Positions 1 to 9,049 of a stretch of 64,000 nt of DNA are shown in pieces. Numbering within the stretch: the stretch's first letter is position 1; the number at the start of each line of letters is the position of its first letter. The DNA is from Parasphingorhabdus cellanae (GTDB lineage Bacteria > Pseudomonadota > Alphaproteobacteria > Sphingomonadales > Sphingomonadaceae): NCBI RefSeq assembly GCF_017498565.1, contig NZ_CP071794.1, forward strand, positions 1,850,001 to 1,914,000, in the 5' to 3' direction. The position numbers were made by a program, and so were the translations under genes. The notes below the pieces were generated by a model, which worked only from the letters and a program-made list of their open reading frames with translations, searched no databases and had not been told where the DNA came from.

Positions 1-1
1 G

Positions 2-364
2 CAATGGGGCGCGATTGGCCTTGCCTGGGGTTGGGTCATCGCCTTTCCCTTGCTTACGCTATTCACGTTCCTGCAGTCCTACCGCCACATCGGAATCAGC
101 GCAGGTCAACTGGCTGGCGCAGTTTGGCCCGGCCTGTCGGCCTCCATCGCGATGGCAGCTATTGTATGGATTGCTGACCAGTTTTTGCCAGACATGATCG
201 TTTATGCACGGTTTGCGATATTGGTTGCGATCGGCGGGCTTGCCTATGTCGGTTTGTTATGGCTGTTGGCGAAGCAGGCCTTGCTTGAAATATTCCAGCT
301 GGTCGTTCGCAAAAAGGCGCCAGAATCCCAAACCGCGCCGGATCTTGCGGAAAGCCCCTCTTAA
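2..364 (+). CDS. Polysaccharide flippase family protein, C-terminal part (5' end outside window)
   Basis: The frame is open from base 2 to the TAA at 362-364 and gives about 120 residues. It shows three or so hydrophobic helices (near GLAWGWVIAFPLLTLF, IAMAAIVWIAD and AILVAIGGLAYVGLLWLL), then a short charged tail. Helices of this spacing with a basic tail are typical of the last helices of Wzx/MATE-like oligosaccharide flippases (polysaccharide biosynthesis C-terminal domain), which move lipid-linked sugars across the inner membrane. A TTG at 50 could be taken for a start, but the frame continues in register to the window edge, so this is a 3' fragment. The family call rests on a short segment; another polytopic membrane protein is possible. 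Confidence 0.6.
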   Translation, partial: QWGAIGLAWGWVIAFPLLTLFTFLQSYRHIGISAGQLAGAVWPGLSASIAMAAIVWIADQFLPDMIVYARFAILVAIGGLAYVGLLWLLAKQALLEIFQLVVRKKAPESQTAPDLAESPS

Positions 365-407
365 AAGCGCGCATTGCGTGGGAGCGAGCATCGGCTAGAT
401 CAATGGC

Positions 408-1211
408 ATGTCTCACATATTATCTTTAGCCGCTGGCACACTTCCGGAATTTCTGCCCGATCAAGTTGCCCAAGCGGCCGGACAATCCGGTTTTAGTCAT
501 GTCGGCTTTACTATTGAGCCGGACAAGTGGAGCGCGGAACAAGCCAAAGCCACCAAGGCCGCGATCAAGCAACATGACCTGTTCGTGCTTGATGTCGAGG
601 TTATCTGGATTCCCGAAGGCGGCGTGCTGACCGACGACCATCGGCTGATTATAGACGTGGGCGCAGAATTGGGCGCGCCCAATGTCCTGGTGGTTAGCGC
701 CGAACCCGACCCCGACCGAACCGCTGCCGCATTACATCAACTCTGTGAATGGGCAGCACCGGCCAATATGAGGGTCTCGCTGGAATTTCTGATGATCACG
801 GCGGTACAGTCGCTTGATACAGCTTTGGATATTGTCCACCGCTGCGATCATCCCGCTGCAGCCGTGTTGATCGATAGCTTGCATTTTCAGCGGGCAGGAC
901 ATGCTGCGGCCGACCTAAAGACTGTCACGGGCAACCTGCTACACTATAGCCAAATATGTGACGGCAATTTGCACTGCGCCGACGATTTTGATGCTTATCT
1001 GGAAGATGCTATCGACTTGCGCAGCGCGCCCGGAGAAGGCGAGCTGCCGCTTATCGATATATTAGATGCATTGCCAATGGACATTCCGCTTAGTCTGGAA
1101 GTGCGGTCAAAAACCTATCGTGACCAATATCCTGATCCGGTCGAACGGGCCAAAGCCGTTCGGGTGAAAAGCCTAGCCTATCTGGATAAGACTGGCATCT
1201 CTATCAGATAA
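408..1211 (+). CDS. Sugar phosphate isomerase/epimerase-like TIM-barrel protein
   Basis: 267 residues, cytoplasmic. The pattern is that of the AP-endonuclease-2/xylose-isomerase-like TIM barrel (PF01261): an N-terminal segment with GFSHVGFTIEPDKW, a strand ending VSLEF, a DSLHFQRAG segment with a conserved-type histidine, and a late SLEVRSK strand with Glu. In this family such Glu, Asp and His residues bind a divalent metal and catalyse keto-sugar isomerisation or epimerisation. The substrate cannot be read from the sequence. The gene follows the flippase fragment by 43 bases on the same strand, but nothing ties its role to polysaccharide. The ATG at 408 was chosen; another ATG at 403 is out of frame. 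Confidence 0.7.
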   Translation: MSHILSLAAGTLPEFLPDQVAQAAGQSGFSHVGFTIEPDKWSAEQAKATKAAIKQHDLFVLDVEVIWIPEGGVLTDDHRLIIDVGAELGAPNVLVVSAEPDPDRTAAALHQLCEWAAPANMRVSLEFLMITAVQSLDTALDIVHRCDHPAAAVLIDSLHFQRAGHAAADLKTVTGNLLHYSQICDGNLHCADDFDAYLEDAIDLRSAPGEGELPLIDILDALPMDIPLSLEVRSKTYRDQYPDPVERAKAVRVKSLAYLDKTGISIR

Positions 1212-1238
1212 GCTCCGGTCGACAGGTTCCAGGGATGC

Positions 1239-1667
1239 TCAGGCGCTTTGTATATAGTTGCGCATCTCCGCCGCTTCGCTTTCAATTTTGTCGATGCGAT
1301 ATTTCACCAAATCTCCGATGGATATAAAGCCGACCAGCTGATCCTTTTCAACCACTGGCAAATGGCGGATGCGGCGTTTGGTCATGAGCGACAGCGCTCC
1401 GATTGCGCTTTTTTGGAGATCGACGGATATAACGTCCGCAGTCATTACCTCTGCAACTCGCTTTTCCATTGCACTCGCGCCATATTTTTGAAGGCTGTGC
1501 AAGACGTCGCGTTCTGAAAATATACCAGCGACTCGCTCTCCATCTAGAACCGGCAAGGCGCCAATCCTCTTGTCAGCCAATATCGCAACTGCATCCGCGA
1601 CTCTATGATCCGCCGAGCAGCTAAAAACAGGTCCATCTCGGCCTTGCATGATTGCTTGTATTGTCAT
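1239..1667 (-). CDS. CBS-pair domain protein
   Basis: 142 residues from an ATG at 1667 preceded by a purine-rich GGGGAGAGGG ribosome site; a longer frame to 1775 exists but its N-terminus is not family-like. Two CBS domains fill the protein: about residues 8-62 (VADAVAILADKRIGALPVLD, GIFSERDVL) and 72-130 (ALSLMTKRRIRHLPVVE, GFISIGDLVKYRI). CBS pairs bind adenosyl nucleotides and act as energy or redox sensors; stand-alone short versions like this are common in alphaproteobacteria and usually have no assigned partner. It converges with the epimerase gene upstream. No catalytic domain is fused to it. Confidence 0.85.
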   Translation of the reverse strand: MTIQAIMQGRDGPVFSCSADHRVADAVAILADKRIGALPVLDGERVAGIFSERDVLHSLQKYGASAMEKRVAEVMTADVISVDLQKSAIGALSLMTKRRIRHLPVVEKDQLVGFISIGDLVKYRIDKIESEAAEMRNYIQSA

Positions 1668-1805
1668 TTGCGCCCTCTCCCCAGATTTAAAATAACCTGA
1701 TTCCTTTTTTGAATGAAAGGATATAGCATATTTTTGACCGAAGTTGGACTTGATGGCAAATCGAATAAGGTTCAAAGAGGACCTATTCCAAAGGAGTTAT
1801 AGAAA

Positions 1806-2105
1806 TTGCCTGGTCCCTCACAGCTAGATGATCCCCTATATGCCGGTATTGCCTGGTCGCGTTACTGGCGTCTGATGCGCTGGATGACCGCGCTGACCTT
1901 CTTGTGCGTTATCGCCGCTTTGGGCTTTTTATATTATGCGCACGGCCTTGTTTCCGTTCACATGTATATCGCCGCGGCCGCTGGTGTCGGTTTTGCGCTG
2001 CTGTTGACCTCGGCTCTGATGGGACTGGTTTTCCTATCGAGCGGCACCGGTCATGATGACTGTATTGATGATCCGGTCAGCCGGGATATTTCACCGGATG
2101 AGTGA
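1806..2105 (+). CDS. Small two-helix membrane protein, unknown function
   Basis: 99 residues beginning with a TTG at 1806. An AGGAG at 1792-1796, 9 bases upstream, supports that unusual start. Two hydrophobic helices are clear, roughly residues 28-47 (ALTFLCVIAALGFLYYA) and 53-77 (MYIAAAAGVGFALLLTSALMGLVFL), with a short acidic tail. The stop overlaps the start of the downstream thioesterase gene, so the two are probably translationally coupled. I do not recognise the family; small conserved membrane proteins paired with YciA-like thioesterases are frequent in sphingomonads, but no role is known to me. Confidence 0.7.
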   Translation: MPGPSQLDDPLYAGIAWSRYWRLMRWMTALTFLCVIAALGFLYYAHGLVSVHMYIAAAAGVGFALLLTSALMGLVFLSSGTGHDDCIDDPVSRDISPDE

Positions 2106-2514
2106 AGACGAACTGCGGGATCTGATCAAACTGCAGCCCGTTTTGCGCGTTGCCCCGCAACCCCGCGATCTCAATAATAATGGCCATATTTTTGGCGGCT
2201 GGGTTTTGTCCCAGATGGATATTGCGGGCGGCATCATGGCCGCGCGCGTGGCGCAAGGCTCAACCGCAACCGTTGCGATTGAAGCTATGTCCTTTCTCGC
2301 CCCGATCCTGACGCGCGACATTGTCTCTGTCTACGCGCAGGTTGAACGGATCGGCAAAACCTCGGTCAGCTTGCGTATCGATGTTGTTGCGGAGCGCAAT
2401 CGCGGCGAAGAACATGTACCCGTCACCAGCGGTTTGTTTACCTTTGTAGCGCTGGACGAACGGCATCGGCCGCGTCCGATTCCCGAAAGCTCAAAAGCAA
2501 AATATACTGGCTGA
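2098..2514 (+). CDS. Acyl-CoA thioesterase, YciA-like hotdog fold
   Basis: 138 residues from the ATG at 2098, which overlaps the stop of the preceding gene. It matches the YciA/BACH acyl-CoA hydrolase family: RVAPQPRDLNNNGHIFGGW, then DIAGG, a VAIEAMSFLAPI strand, and a second half with VYAQVERIGKTS. The Asn-x-x-Gly-x-Ile-x-Gly-Gly segment followed by the long hotdog helix (QMDIAGGIMAARVA) carries the usual catalytic Asp. Family members hydrolyse acyl-CoA to free acid and CoA in the cytoplasm. An upstream in-frame ATG at 2053 lies inside the previous gene and was rejected. Confidence 0.85.
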   Translation: MSEDELRDLIKLQPVLRVAPQPRDLNNNGHIFGGWVLSQMDIAGGIMAARVAQGSTATVAIEAMSFLAPILTRDIVSVYAQVERIGKTSVSLRIDVVAERNRGEEHVPVTSGLFTFVALDERHRPRPIPESSKAKYTG

Positions 2515-2701
2515 TTCGTGCTTGTTCAGAAAACTCTATCTTATGATGAATGAGTTTATACAGCTTATACACAGAATCAGGTAAAAAACACGCGCCTGCC
2601 CTGCATTCACAATAGCTGTCAGTTCCGCGCTGCTCGGAGGCTGATCAACACTATCACAGCAGGCCTGTTGTAGGAAAGCCAGCTATGTTTCTTCATCACT
2701 G

Positions 2702-4297
2702 TCATCGCTTGTTGCGCACCACCCGATAGGTCAGCACCCGCTCGCCATTGGCTGGCACCGTGACTTTCCAGAAATCCAGGCCATCCTTGCGGCCCAATTT
2801 CTCGCTCAGCTTGCGCAATTTCTCATCATCACGGTGGTCGAGCTTGATCTCCACATCGGCTGGCACACGCGATGCGTTGGTCACGGTGAGCTGCATCGCC
2901 GTCCACCGGCTATCTTCGTTGTCGACATTCTCCAACGCCTGCAACTGATAGCGGACCAGCGGACTTTCACTGATGGTGACTTCAACCTCTTCGCCAATTG
3001 CTTTGTCGTCCAAACCGCCTTCGCCGAGCAACAGGCGCTCCCCGCCAGCGGCTTTGAACGCCACCATCTTTCCTGCCGGCAAAGGCAGGCCGAGACCATC
3101 GCGTTTTTCGTTCTGGAACCGCAGGGTCGTCGCAAGCGGGTTGGCTTCGCTATAGTCATCCGCCACGATCTGCGCTTCGTAAATCTGCACAAACGGGATC
3201 GCGCTTTTTTCGAACATCGCCACCTGCTTCTGACTTTGCGAAGCTACGGTCACCGGCACCGGGATGCGATAGAGTTTCAGGTCGCCGAGCTCTTCCTGCT
3301 TCGCTTCGATCATTCGGGAACCTGTGACAACAACCATATCGGCTTCCGCCTCCATAGCGGCCATCGGCGCGGGCATTGGCCGCCCTGAAAAACGCGATTG
3401 GGCGCGTACTCTCTCAAAGCGTTTCACCATGATGTCGCTGGTCGTCCCCTGCGGCCAGCAGCGTAATGAAATCGATCCGCCTGTCGCGGGCGCTATATTG
3501 TCACGGCCTTTATTCGGTTGCCCTGCCACCGTCTGGGTCTGGGCATTGGCGAAACTTGTTTCATCGCCATTGGCCAAAGTCACCCAGGAAAAGAGGTTCA
3601 TCGTCTGGCCGTCAGCGCTGACGTCCGCGACATAATTGGCCTGCCAGTCAAAACCGGTGGCGAGATAAGACAGTGTCACAGTCGCGCGGGTTGGTGTCGC
3701 GACACGGCTTTTCACGGACAATGTAGGCTTGGCCGATAGCCCTTCAGGAATAGCTGGATAGACAATTGTTTCGTTGAGGCCCGTACATTGCAAAGCTTCG
3801 AAACCTTCAGCGGTCTGCACTATCACACCGCCGCTGGCGTCGGTCCGGATTTGGGCGTCAAGCTCATTGGTCTGGCCGGTGACGGCATTGGTGCGTCTGA
3901 TCGTCACGCCGCGTCCCAGATAGCCATTGAGCAACGCTGAGGGTGACAGCAAAGCGGCATCGCGGTTTTTCTCGATCACGCCATCCGGTAATCCCGTGAC
4001 AATCGCCGATTGCGGGATGATCCCGCCAGCAACACCTTCGAAACGCAAGTCAATCTCGCCAGCCGGAAGCGTTACCGTGCGCTGCTCTGTGATCAGCGCA
4101 TAGCCGCCGAGATAGTTGAGGTTCATGCCGTTATCGCTGTCGCGATTCGGGTCGCGATAGACAGTTACTGATACGGACGACGGGCTGCTGGATGTGACAA
4201 TTTGGCGCGCCCATTCCGATGCATCCGGTTCGGTTTGCGCGACGGCTGCGGTGCCGGTGACCAGCAAAATGAACGCCAATAGCGCTCGCATTATCAT
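2702..4297 (-). CDS. Exported DUF4139 domain protein (longer paralogue)
   Basis: 531 residues with a clear Sec signal peptide (MRALLAFILLVTGTAAVAQ) after an ATG-ATA-ATG start; the second ATG may be the true start. The body has the DUF4139 pattern: an N-terminal beta segment (SVTVYRDPNRD), a central YLATGFDWQANYVADV core, and a C-terminal part ending with NGERVLTYRVV. The function of the family is not established; it is probably periplasmic and beta-rich. It follows the homologous gene at 4301-5680 with only a few bases between them, so the pair is probably one transcription unit made by tandem duplication. Residues 290-330 hold a poorly conserved, methionine-rich insert absent from the neighbour. 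Confidence 0.8.
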   Translation of the reverse strand: MIMRALLAFILLVTGTAAVAQTEPDASEWARQIVTSSSPSSVSVTVYRDPNRDSDNGMNLNYLGGYALITEQRTVTLPAGEIDLRFEGVAGGIIPQSAIVTGLPDGVIEKNRDAALLSPSALLNGYLGRGVTIRRTNAVTGQTNELDAQIRTDASGGVIVQTAEGFEALQCTGLNETIVYPAIPEGLSAKPTLSVKSRVATPTRATVTLSYLATGFDWQANYVADVSADGQTMNLFSWVTLANGDETSFANAQTQTVAGQPNKGRDNIAPATGGSISLRCWPQGTTSDIMVKRFERVRAQSRFSGRPMPAPMAAMEAEADMVVVTGSRMIEAKQEELGDLKLYRIPVPVTVASQSQKQVAMFEKSAIPFVQIYEAQIVADDYSEANPLATTLRFQNEKRDGLGLPLPAGKMVAFKAAGGERLLLGEGGLDDKAIGEEVEVTISESPLVRYQLQALENVDNEDSRWTAMQLTVTNASRVPADVEIKLDHRDDEKLRKLSEKLGRKDGLDFWKVTVPANGERVLTYRVVRNKR

Positions 4298-4300
4298 GGT

Positions 4301-5680
4301 CTAGAACCGCGTCTCAAAGGTTGCGGTCACCGTCGCGCGTCCATTGGCCGGTACCGGTACTTTCCAGACGATGCTGTTGGACGAGCGCCGCTCGCTTTTC
4401 AGGCTTTCGCTGACAATCCTGGTGTCGCTCCAGTAAAAGTCCAGTCCGTCCTGGATCACCGACACCGTAACCGGGGTCGGCCGGGCATTCGTCAGTTCAT
4501 AGGACATGCTGCTGCGCCACTTGCTCGACGACAGCCGCCGCCGCTCGGTTACAGTGGGCTTCACCTTCACGTCAAAAGCTTCGCCGGTTTTGAGCCCGAG
4601 TTCTGACCCCATCGGCGTATGACCGATAGTGTTTTCGCCAATAAATTGCGGCTGACCAGAGGCGTCTTTCATATAGACCCGAACGGTTCCAGCGGGCAGA
4701 GCATCGCCCAATCCGCCATCGGCAGAGGCGCTGAATTGCAATACCGTCGCTGCGCTTTGCGGCTCATTCTGCGTGCCGAGCCAGCGGTTGGTAAATTCAT
4801 AGGCCTTTTGCGCTGATGCGCCAGTTACATCCAGAAAACTGACCTGTTTGGTCTGGGCGTTGGCAATCGTGGTCCGCGCGGCCAGCGGGTAGAGATAAAA
4901 ATCGCCCAGGGCTTCGCGATTGGCGGATTCGGTTCCTGCGCGCCGGATATTGTTGCGGCGATTATTATTGCGCTGCCCGTTCACGCTCGGTGTTCCGGCC
5001 ACCAAAAGCGTCTTGGCATTGTTAAAGGTCGTGCCGGTATTATTGGTCAGCGTGACCCAACCCTGCACATCCATCTTGCCGACACTTTCATCAAATAACG
5101 CCACATAGTCGGCTTTCCAGCCCATGCCGCCGGTCAAATAGCTGAGCTGCGCAGGCCGCGTACCCCCGCGCGTACTGTTCAGGGTTACGGATAATGTTGG
5201 CCGGGCGCGCAGATTATTCGGCACTTTGTCGAAAATCACCCGCGTCGGCAGCCGGTCATCACGCAGCACTTCAATGCGGCTACCAATTTGCAGCACCACA
5301 CCGCCATTGGCCGCCAGCACTTTGGCCCGCTCGCGGGTTTCTTTGCCTGTTGCCGGATTGATGCGAACAATAGTAACCGTCTCACCCACCGCTTTTTCCA
5401 TCAGTTTCTGCGGCGATAGCAGATCATAATCAAAATTCTGTTCGACAATACCGGTATCGGCGGCATTGAAGCCGACAGTCTCCGCCCGGATCTGTCCCGA
5501 TACGCCGGGGAAGGTCTGTACCGAACGGCCGGATGGAATGTTGAGGCGGCGCGTATCCTGCACCAGCGCGAGATTATTGTTGTAGATTGTGACGGCTATA
5601 TCGCCTTGGCCAGAAGACTGGCTGATCGCCGGGGTTGCAAGGGTGACCAGTGCCAGGCCGGTAAAAGCAAGAAGCCGCAT
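4301..5680 (-). CDS. Exported DUF4139 domain protein (shorter paralogue)
   Basis: 459 residues from the ATG at 5680 with a GGAGAGAG ribosome site; the frame extends to 5767 but that part overlaps the upstream DUF389 gene and lacks a signal peptide. The chosen start gives a clean signal peptide (MRLLAFTGLALVTLATPAIS). The core has YLTGGMGWKADYVALFDE, GWVTLTNNTGTTFNNAKTLL and a C-terminal VPANGRATVTATFETRF, each matching the paralogue downstream. The central segment is rich in Asn and Arg (NNNRRNNIRR), a likely surface loop. Function unknown; predicted periplasmic. Conservation of the tandem pair suggests the two proteins work together or are a recent duplication. Confidence 0.8.
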   Translation of the reverse strand: MRLLAFTGLALVTLATPAISQSSGQGDIAVTIYNNNLALVQDTRRLNIPSGRSVQTFPGVSGQIRAETVGFNAADTGIVEQNFDYDLLSPQKLMEKAVGETVTIVRINPATGKETRERAKVLAANGGVVLQIGSRIEVLRDDRLPTRVIFDKVPNNLRARPTLSVTLNSTRGGTRPAQLSYLTGGMGWKADYVALFDESVGKMDVQGWVTLTNNTGTTFNNAKTLLVAGTPSVNGQRNNNRRNNIRRAGTESANREALGDFYLYPLAARTTIANAQTKQVSFLDVTGASAQKAYEFTNRWLGTQNEPQSAATVLQFSASADGGLGDALPAGTVRVYMKDASGQPQFIGENTIGHTPMGSELGLKTGEAFDVKVKPTVTERRRLSSSKWRSSMSYELTNARPTPVTVSVIQDGLDFYWSDTRIVSESLKSERRSSNSIVWKVPVPANGRATVTATFETRF

Positions 5681-5744
5681 ATTTCTCTCTCCATCGTTCG
5701 TAAAGAACGGCCTAACGCCATCAAAATGAATGTAGTGTAAACAG

Positions 5745-7319
5745 CTACTCCGTCTCTTGTTCAACATCCTGTGGCGAAAGCCAACGCAGCATGACGGTTC
5801 CGCTGGCGCTGCCCGATCCAGACGGACGGACCGTCGTTGCGCTGGTATCGTATAAGGTTTTTCGGGCTACCTCGACATCTTCGGGAGAACCATAAGCGCC
5901 TAGCGGCAATTGCACGCGCGCCGCTGCCCAGCCAATTAGCGGGAGTTGCGCGCTGGATTCCTCGTCAATCGCCCCATTGGTTACCACAAGAGACGGCAGC
6001 GCCACAGCCGGCGGTTTGATTTCGATTGACCAGTCCGCAGCCTGTTCTGCAATTCGTTTCTCCAATGCATAATAGGTATCAAGCGTCGCACCTTGCAGCG
6101 GTTTTGCGGAGACCACAGCGCGGCGGCGGGTGGTATCAATCGTCACATCATCAGGCGATACACCTGCCACCAAAGCAAGGTTTTCGCGCAATTTGACCAC
6201 GCGAATTTCCGCCTCCTGCGCCTGTTGCTGTGCACGGGCGGCAGCCAGTTCGGCACTGGCAGCATCATTACCGGTTTCGACGCGATATTGCTCAATCGCT
6301 ACCGAAATCGACCGATTGAACGCACGGCTCAGCACGCGCGCGCTTTGCTGTTCCGCATCGCCAATAATCTTGGGCGTGAACACCGATGCGCTGACCACGA
6401 TCGGGTCGGCATCAAAATCAATCTCGATCTGAGACACCCGGGCACGCGCGCCAAACTGATCCTTGATATAGCCATTGGCCTGCCGCGAAACATTCGCCTC
6501 CCACGCGATTTGCTGCAGCGAATAGCCCAGCGGGATCGCCAGACCGACAAAAACAAGCACCATTGCACCAATTTGAAATTGCGACTGTCGCTCTGACAGG
6601 TTGGAGCGAAAGCCATAAAGCCGGGCCATGCCGGCCGCAGTGAGCGCGATCGTCATCAAGTTGGTGAAAAATAACAGCAAAGACCCGCCGAAGACGGACA
6701 TATTCAATGTCGCCAGGCCAAAGCCGACCACGGCCAATGGCGGCATCAAAGCCGTCGCAATCGCCACGCCGACAATGGTGCCCATCCGCCCGCGGATCAT
6801 CGCATAGGCACCTGCCAAAGCCGAGAACAGGGCCACCGCCAGATCAAACAGATTCGGTCGCGTGCGTGCTGCGATCTCGGTCGTGACCGTCTGCAACGGG
6901 GACAACGCGACAACCAGCGCTGCGAAAAGAATGGCGACAATTGTTCCCAGAACCAGCGCCTTGGCGCTTTCCCGCAACCAACCATAATCTCCGATCGCGA
7001 GCGCAAAACCGGCTCCCATGATTGGGCCCATTAACGGTGACAACAGCATGGCGCCAATGACAACCGCAGGAGAGGAGAGCAGCAAACCGAGTATAGCGAT
7101 GCCCGCTGACATACAGGTCATGAACGCGTAACGCGGACTGAAGTCGCTGTCTTCCTTTACTTTTTCAATCACCGCTTGCTGATCCACGCCAGAGCAGACA
7201 ACCACGCGCCACCAGCGCCGGAACAACATGATGCTGCCGCTAATGGGATCAAACGGACCCGGTTCTTTTTCCGGTTTGGACGCAGAAGTCGGTGCTTCTG
7301 CCTGCGAATTTTCGGTCAT
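5745..7319 (-). CDS. DUF389 family membrane protein
   Basis: 524 residues. The N-terminal two thirds carry multiple hydrophobic helices with Gly/Pro-rich family signatures: YAFMTCMSAGIAILGLLLSS, AVVIGAMLLSPLMGPIMGAG, ATALMPPLAVVGFGLA. These are typical of the DUF389 (TIGR00341-like) inner membrane family. The C-terminal third is soluble, has Ala/Gln-rich helical character (AELAAARAQQQAQEAEI) and may lie in the periplasm. Transport or chaperone roles have been proposed for the family but none is firm. It is divergent from the TetR gene at 7480, with about 160 bases between them containing a palindrome, so TetR control is plausible. The ATG at 7319 is the only good start. Confidence 0.8.
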   Translation of the reverse strand: MTENSQAEAPTSASKPEKEPGPFDPISGSIMLFRRWWRVVVCSGVDQQAVIEKVKEDSDFSPRYAFMTCMSAGIAILGLLLSSPAVVIGAMLLSPLMGPIMGAGFALAIGDYGWLRESAKALVLGTIVAILFAALVVALSPLQTVTTEIAARTRPNLFDLAVALFSALAGAYAMIRGRMGTIVGVAIATALMPPLAVVGFGLATLNMSVFGGSLLLFFTNLMTIALTAAGMARLYGFRSNLSERQSQFQIGAMVLVFVGLAIPLGYSLQQIAWEANVSRQANGYIKDQFGARARVSQIEIDFDADPIVVSASVFTPKIIGDAEQQSARVLSRAFNRSISVAIEQYRVETGNDAASAELAAARAQQQAQEAEIRVVKLRENLALVAGVSPDDVTIDTTRRRAVVSAKPLQGATLDTYYALEKRIAEQAADWSIEIKPPAVALPSLVVTNGAIDEESSAQLPLIGWAAARVQLPLGAYGSPEDVEVARKTLYDTSATTVRPSGSGSASGTVMLRWLSPQDVEQETE

Positions 7320-7424
7320 GCGCTCCTATAGCCGCGGAGCTTGTTCGCCGACAATATAGAATCGACCATTTTACGCATTACCTCTGGGGTAATTGAAAAA
7401 TAAAGAAAAATATCTTTTATCATA

Positions 7425-7438
7425 AAACCGTATGGTTT
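7425..7438. promoter_or_regulatory. Candidate TetR operator, AAACC-N4-GGTTT
   Basis: A perfect inverted repeat with 5-base arms and a GTAT spacer lies between the divergent DUF389 (start 7319) and TetR (start 7480) genes, inside an A+T-rich stretch (7390-7445) suitable for promoters. Position and symmetry fit an autoregulatory TetR site. The arms are short, so chance is possible. Confidence 0.35.
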
Positions 7439-7479
7439 ATATATGTCACAACCTTGTAAAGCAAAACAGGAGCCTCCCG

Positions 7480-8118
7480 ATGCCACGTCCCGAAACTGAT
7501 ATCGAAGCCGGTCGTGAAAAATTGATCCAGACCGCGGAGGCAATTATCCGTGAACGCGGAGCGATCAACTTCACCATTACCGATCTGGCCGCAGAGGCGG
7601 GGATGTCGCAATCCAACGTCTATCGTTTCTTTGAAAACAAGGATGCGCTGGCCGAGGCAATGGCCGGGCGCTGGTTTGCCGAACTGATCACGATTATCGA
7701 AGGACTGGTCGAGGCCGACATGCCAGCGCGACAAAAGCTGTATGAGTTTTTCGCCCGGCGACTGGTCATCAAGCGCACGCGGTTTGAGGACGACCCGGAT
7801 CTGTTCCGCTCCTATATGGAATTGGGCGATCAGCATTTTGATGTCATTCGCGGCTATGTCGATCTGACCGACCATTATATGGCAATCATTCTCGCCGAAG
7901 CGATGGAAGAGGGATATTTCGAAGGTCTGGAGCTGGATCAGGTGGTCTCGCTCGTGAACACAATGGTGCAGCCCTTCTGCAATCCCAACCTGATGATGGA
8001 CATGATGCATCTGGCCGATGAAGACCGGTTGCGGCAGGTGGTCGATACGATCCTGACCGGCCTGAAAGCCCATAGTGACAAGGCCCCGGAAAAACCGGAA
8101 CTGCATATCGCGAGCTGA
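7480..8118 (+). CDS. TetR/AcrR family transcriptional regulator
   Basis: 212 residues from the ATG at 7480 with CAGGAG eight bases upstream; the frame reaches back to 7432 without a ribosome site. The N-terminal HTH is clear: residues 13-60 with ERGAINFTITDLAAEAGMS and SNVYRFFENKDALAEAM. The C-terminal ligand domain is all-helical and unremarkable. It is followed after 70 bases by a TSUP permease on the same strand and is divergent from a DUF389 membrane protein; either or both may be targets. The effector cannot be predicted. Confidence 0.88.
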   Translation: MPRPETDIEAGREKLIQTAEAIIRERGAINFTITDLAAEAGMSQSNVYRFFENKDALAEAMAGRWFAELITIIEGLVEADMPARQKLYEFFARRLVIKRTRFEDDPDLFRSYMELGDQHFDVIRGYVDLTDHYMAIILAEAMEEGYFEGLELDQVVSLVNTMVQPFCNPNLMMDMMHLADEDRLRQVVDTILTGLKAHSDKAPEKPELHIAS

Positions 8119-8188
8119 AGCCCGTGCAATTGTGGCGGACACAGAAATGGCCTGTTGCCCTTATCCGGAAAATCGGCAAAGAGCGCCC

Positions 8189-8959
8189 ATGTCCGACACG
8201 CTCGATATCTGGCTCACTGCTCATGCCGGGCTCTCCTTACTTCCGTTTCTGCTGGTATGCTCCATTGTATTTGGCGCCGCCTTTTTTCGCGGCCTGACTG
8301 GATTCGGCTATGCTATCTTGGCAGTGCCGCTGGTCAGCCTTGTCGCTGCGCCGACCACCGCCGTGATCATGGCCATATTGATGCAGCTCATCATAGGCCC
8401 CTTTGGCATTCGCTCTGCAGTGAAAATCATCAATGCACCGATGGTCGCGAAAATCGCAGCGCTCTCCTGCCTGCTAACACCGGCCGGGCTTTGGCTGTTA
8501 GACATTGTCAGTGCAGATCTTGCGCGGCTCGTTATCACGATCATCGCGATTGGGAGCTTTGTCGCGTTCATGCTGAAACGGCCACCGGAATTGAACACAT
8601 CGCCGCTCCATATCGCATTTGTCGGTAGTCTTTCGGGCCTGCTCAACGGCTTTGCGGCAATGCCCGGACCGCCGGTCATCCTGCATTTTGTCCGCAAAGG
8701 CGTTCAGCCGATTGTCGCGCGCGGATCGATGATCACGATCTTCTTTGCAGCAGCAACCATGGCAACGGCAGTCGCCTGGTGGCGCGGGATGATTGACGAG
8801 CAGACGCTGGTCTTAAGCCTGCTGGCCTGTCCACTGATGATTGGTGGCAACCAGCTCGGCGCGAAATTTTTCGGCAGCGTTTCCGAACCTGTGTGGCGCG
8901 GCGTTGTTGTCTTGCTGCTCGGCATTGCCGCGACAATGGCGTTGCTCAGAGCGTTTTGA
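8189..8959 (+). CDS. TSUP (TauE/SafE) family permease
   Basis: 256 residues from the ATG at 8189; the open frame reaches 8075 but that part overlaps the TetR gene. The protein is almost entirely hydrophobic with about eight helices and the duplicated TSUP signature: GAAFFRGLTGFGYAILAVPL in the first half and LLNGFAAMPGPPVILHFV in the second. TSUP proteins export or import sulfonates, sulfite and related organic anions across the inner membrane. The substrate is not evident. The preceding TetR regulator, 70 bases upstream on the same strand, probably controls it. The ribosome site is weak (AAAGAG). Confidence 0.85.
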   Translation: MSDTLDIWLTAHAGLSLLPFLLVCSIVFGAAFFRGLTGFGYAILAVPLVSLVAAPTTAVIMAILMQLIIGPFGIRSAVKIINAPMVAKIAALSCLLTPAGLWLLDIVSADLARLVITIIAIGSFVAFMLKRPPELNTSPLHIAFVGSLSGLLNGFAAMPGPPVILHFVRKGVQPIVARGSMITIFFAAATMATAVAWWRGMIDEQTLVLSLLACPLMIGGNQLGAKFFGSVSEPVWRGVVVLLLGIAATMALLRAF

Positions 8960-8962
8960 AAA

Positions 8963-9002
8963 GTCAGGCGGCGCCTCGTGGAGTAGAAGGACACCGCCTG
9001 AC
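8963..9002. repeat. 9-bp inverted repeat after the TSUP gene
   Basis: GTCAGGCGG (8963-8971) is the exact reverse complement of CCGCCTGAC (8994-9002), with a 22-base spacer. It begins 3 bases after the TSUP stop codon and lies between two convergent genes. There is no T-tract, so a classical intrinsic terminator is not shown, but it could form a transcript-end hairpin in either direction. Confidence 0.45.
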
Positions 9003-9049
9003 CCTGCGACCCTGCACTTAGTCCCCCGTGCCAGGGTCTTTCCGCCGTC

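Noticed and set aside
7420..8142. Minus-strand 240-codon frame over the TetR gene
   Set aside because: Shadow of a good TetR coding sequence, with no domain of its own.
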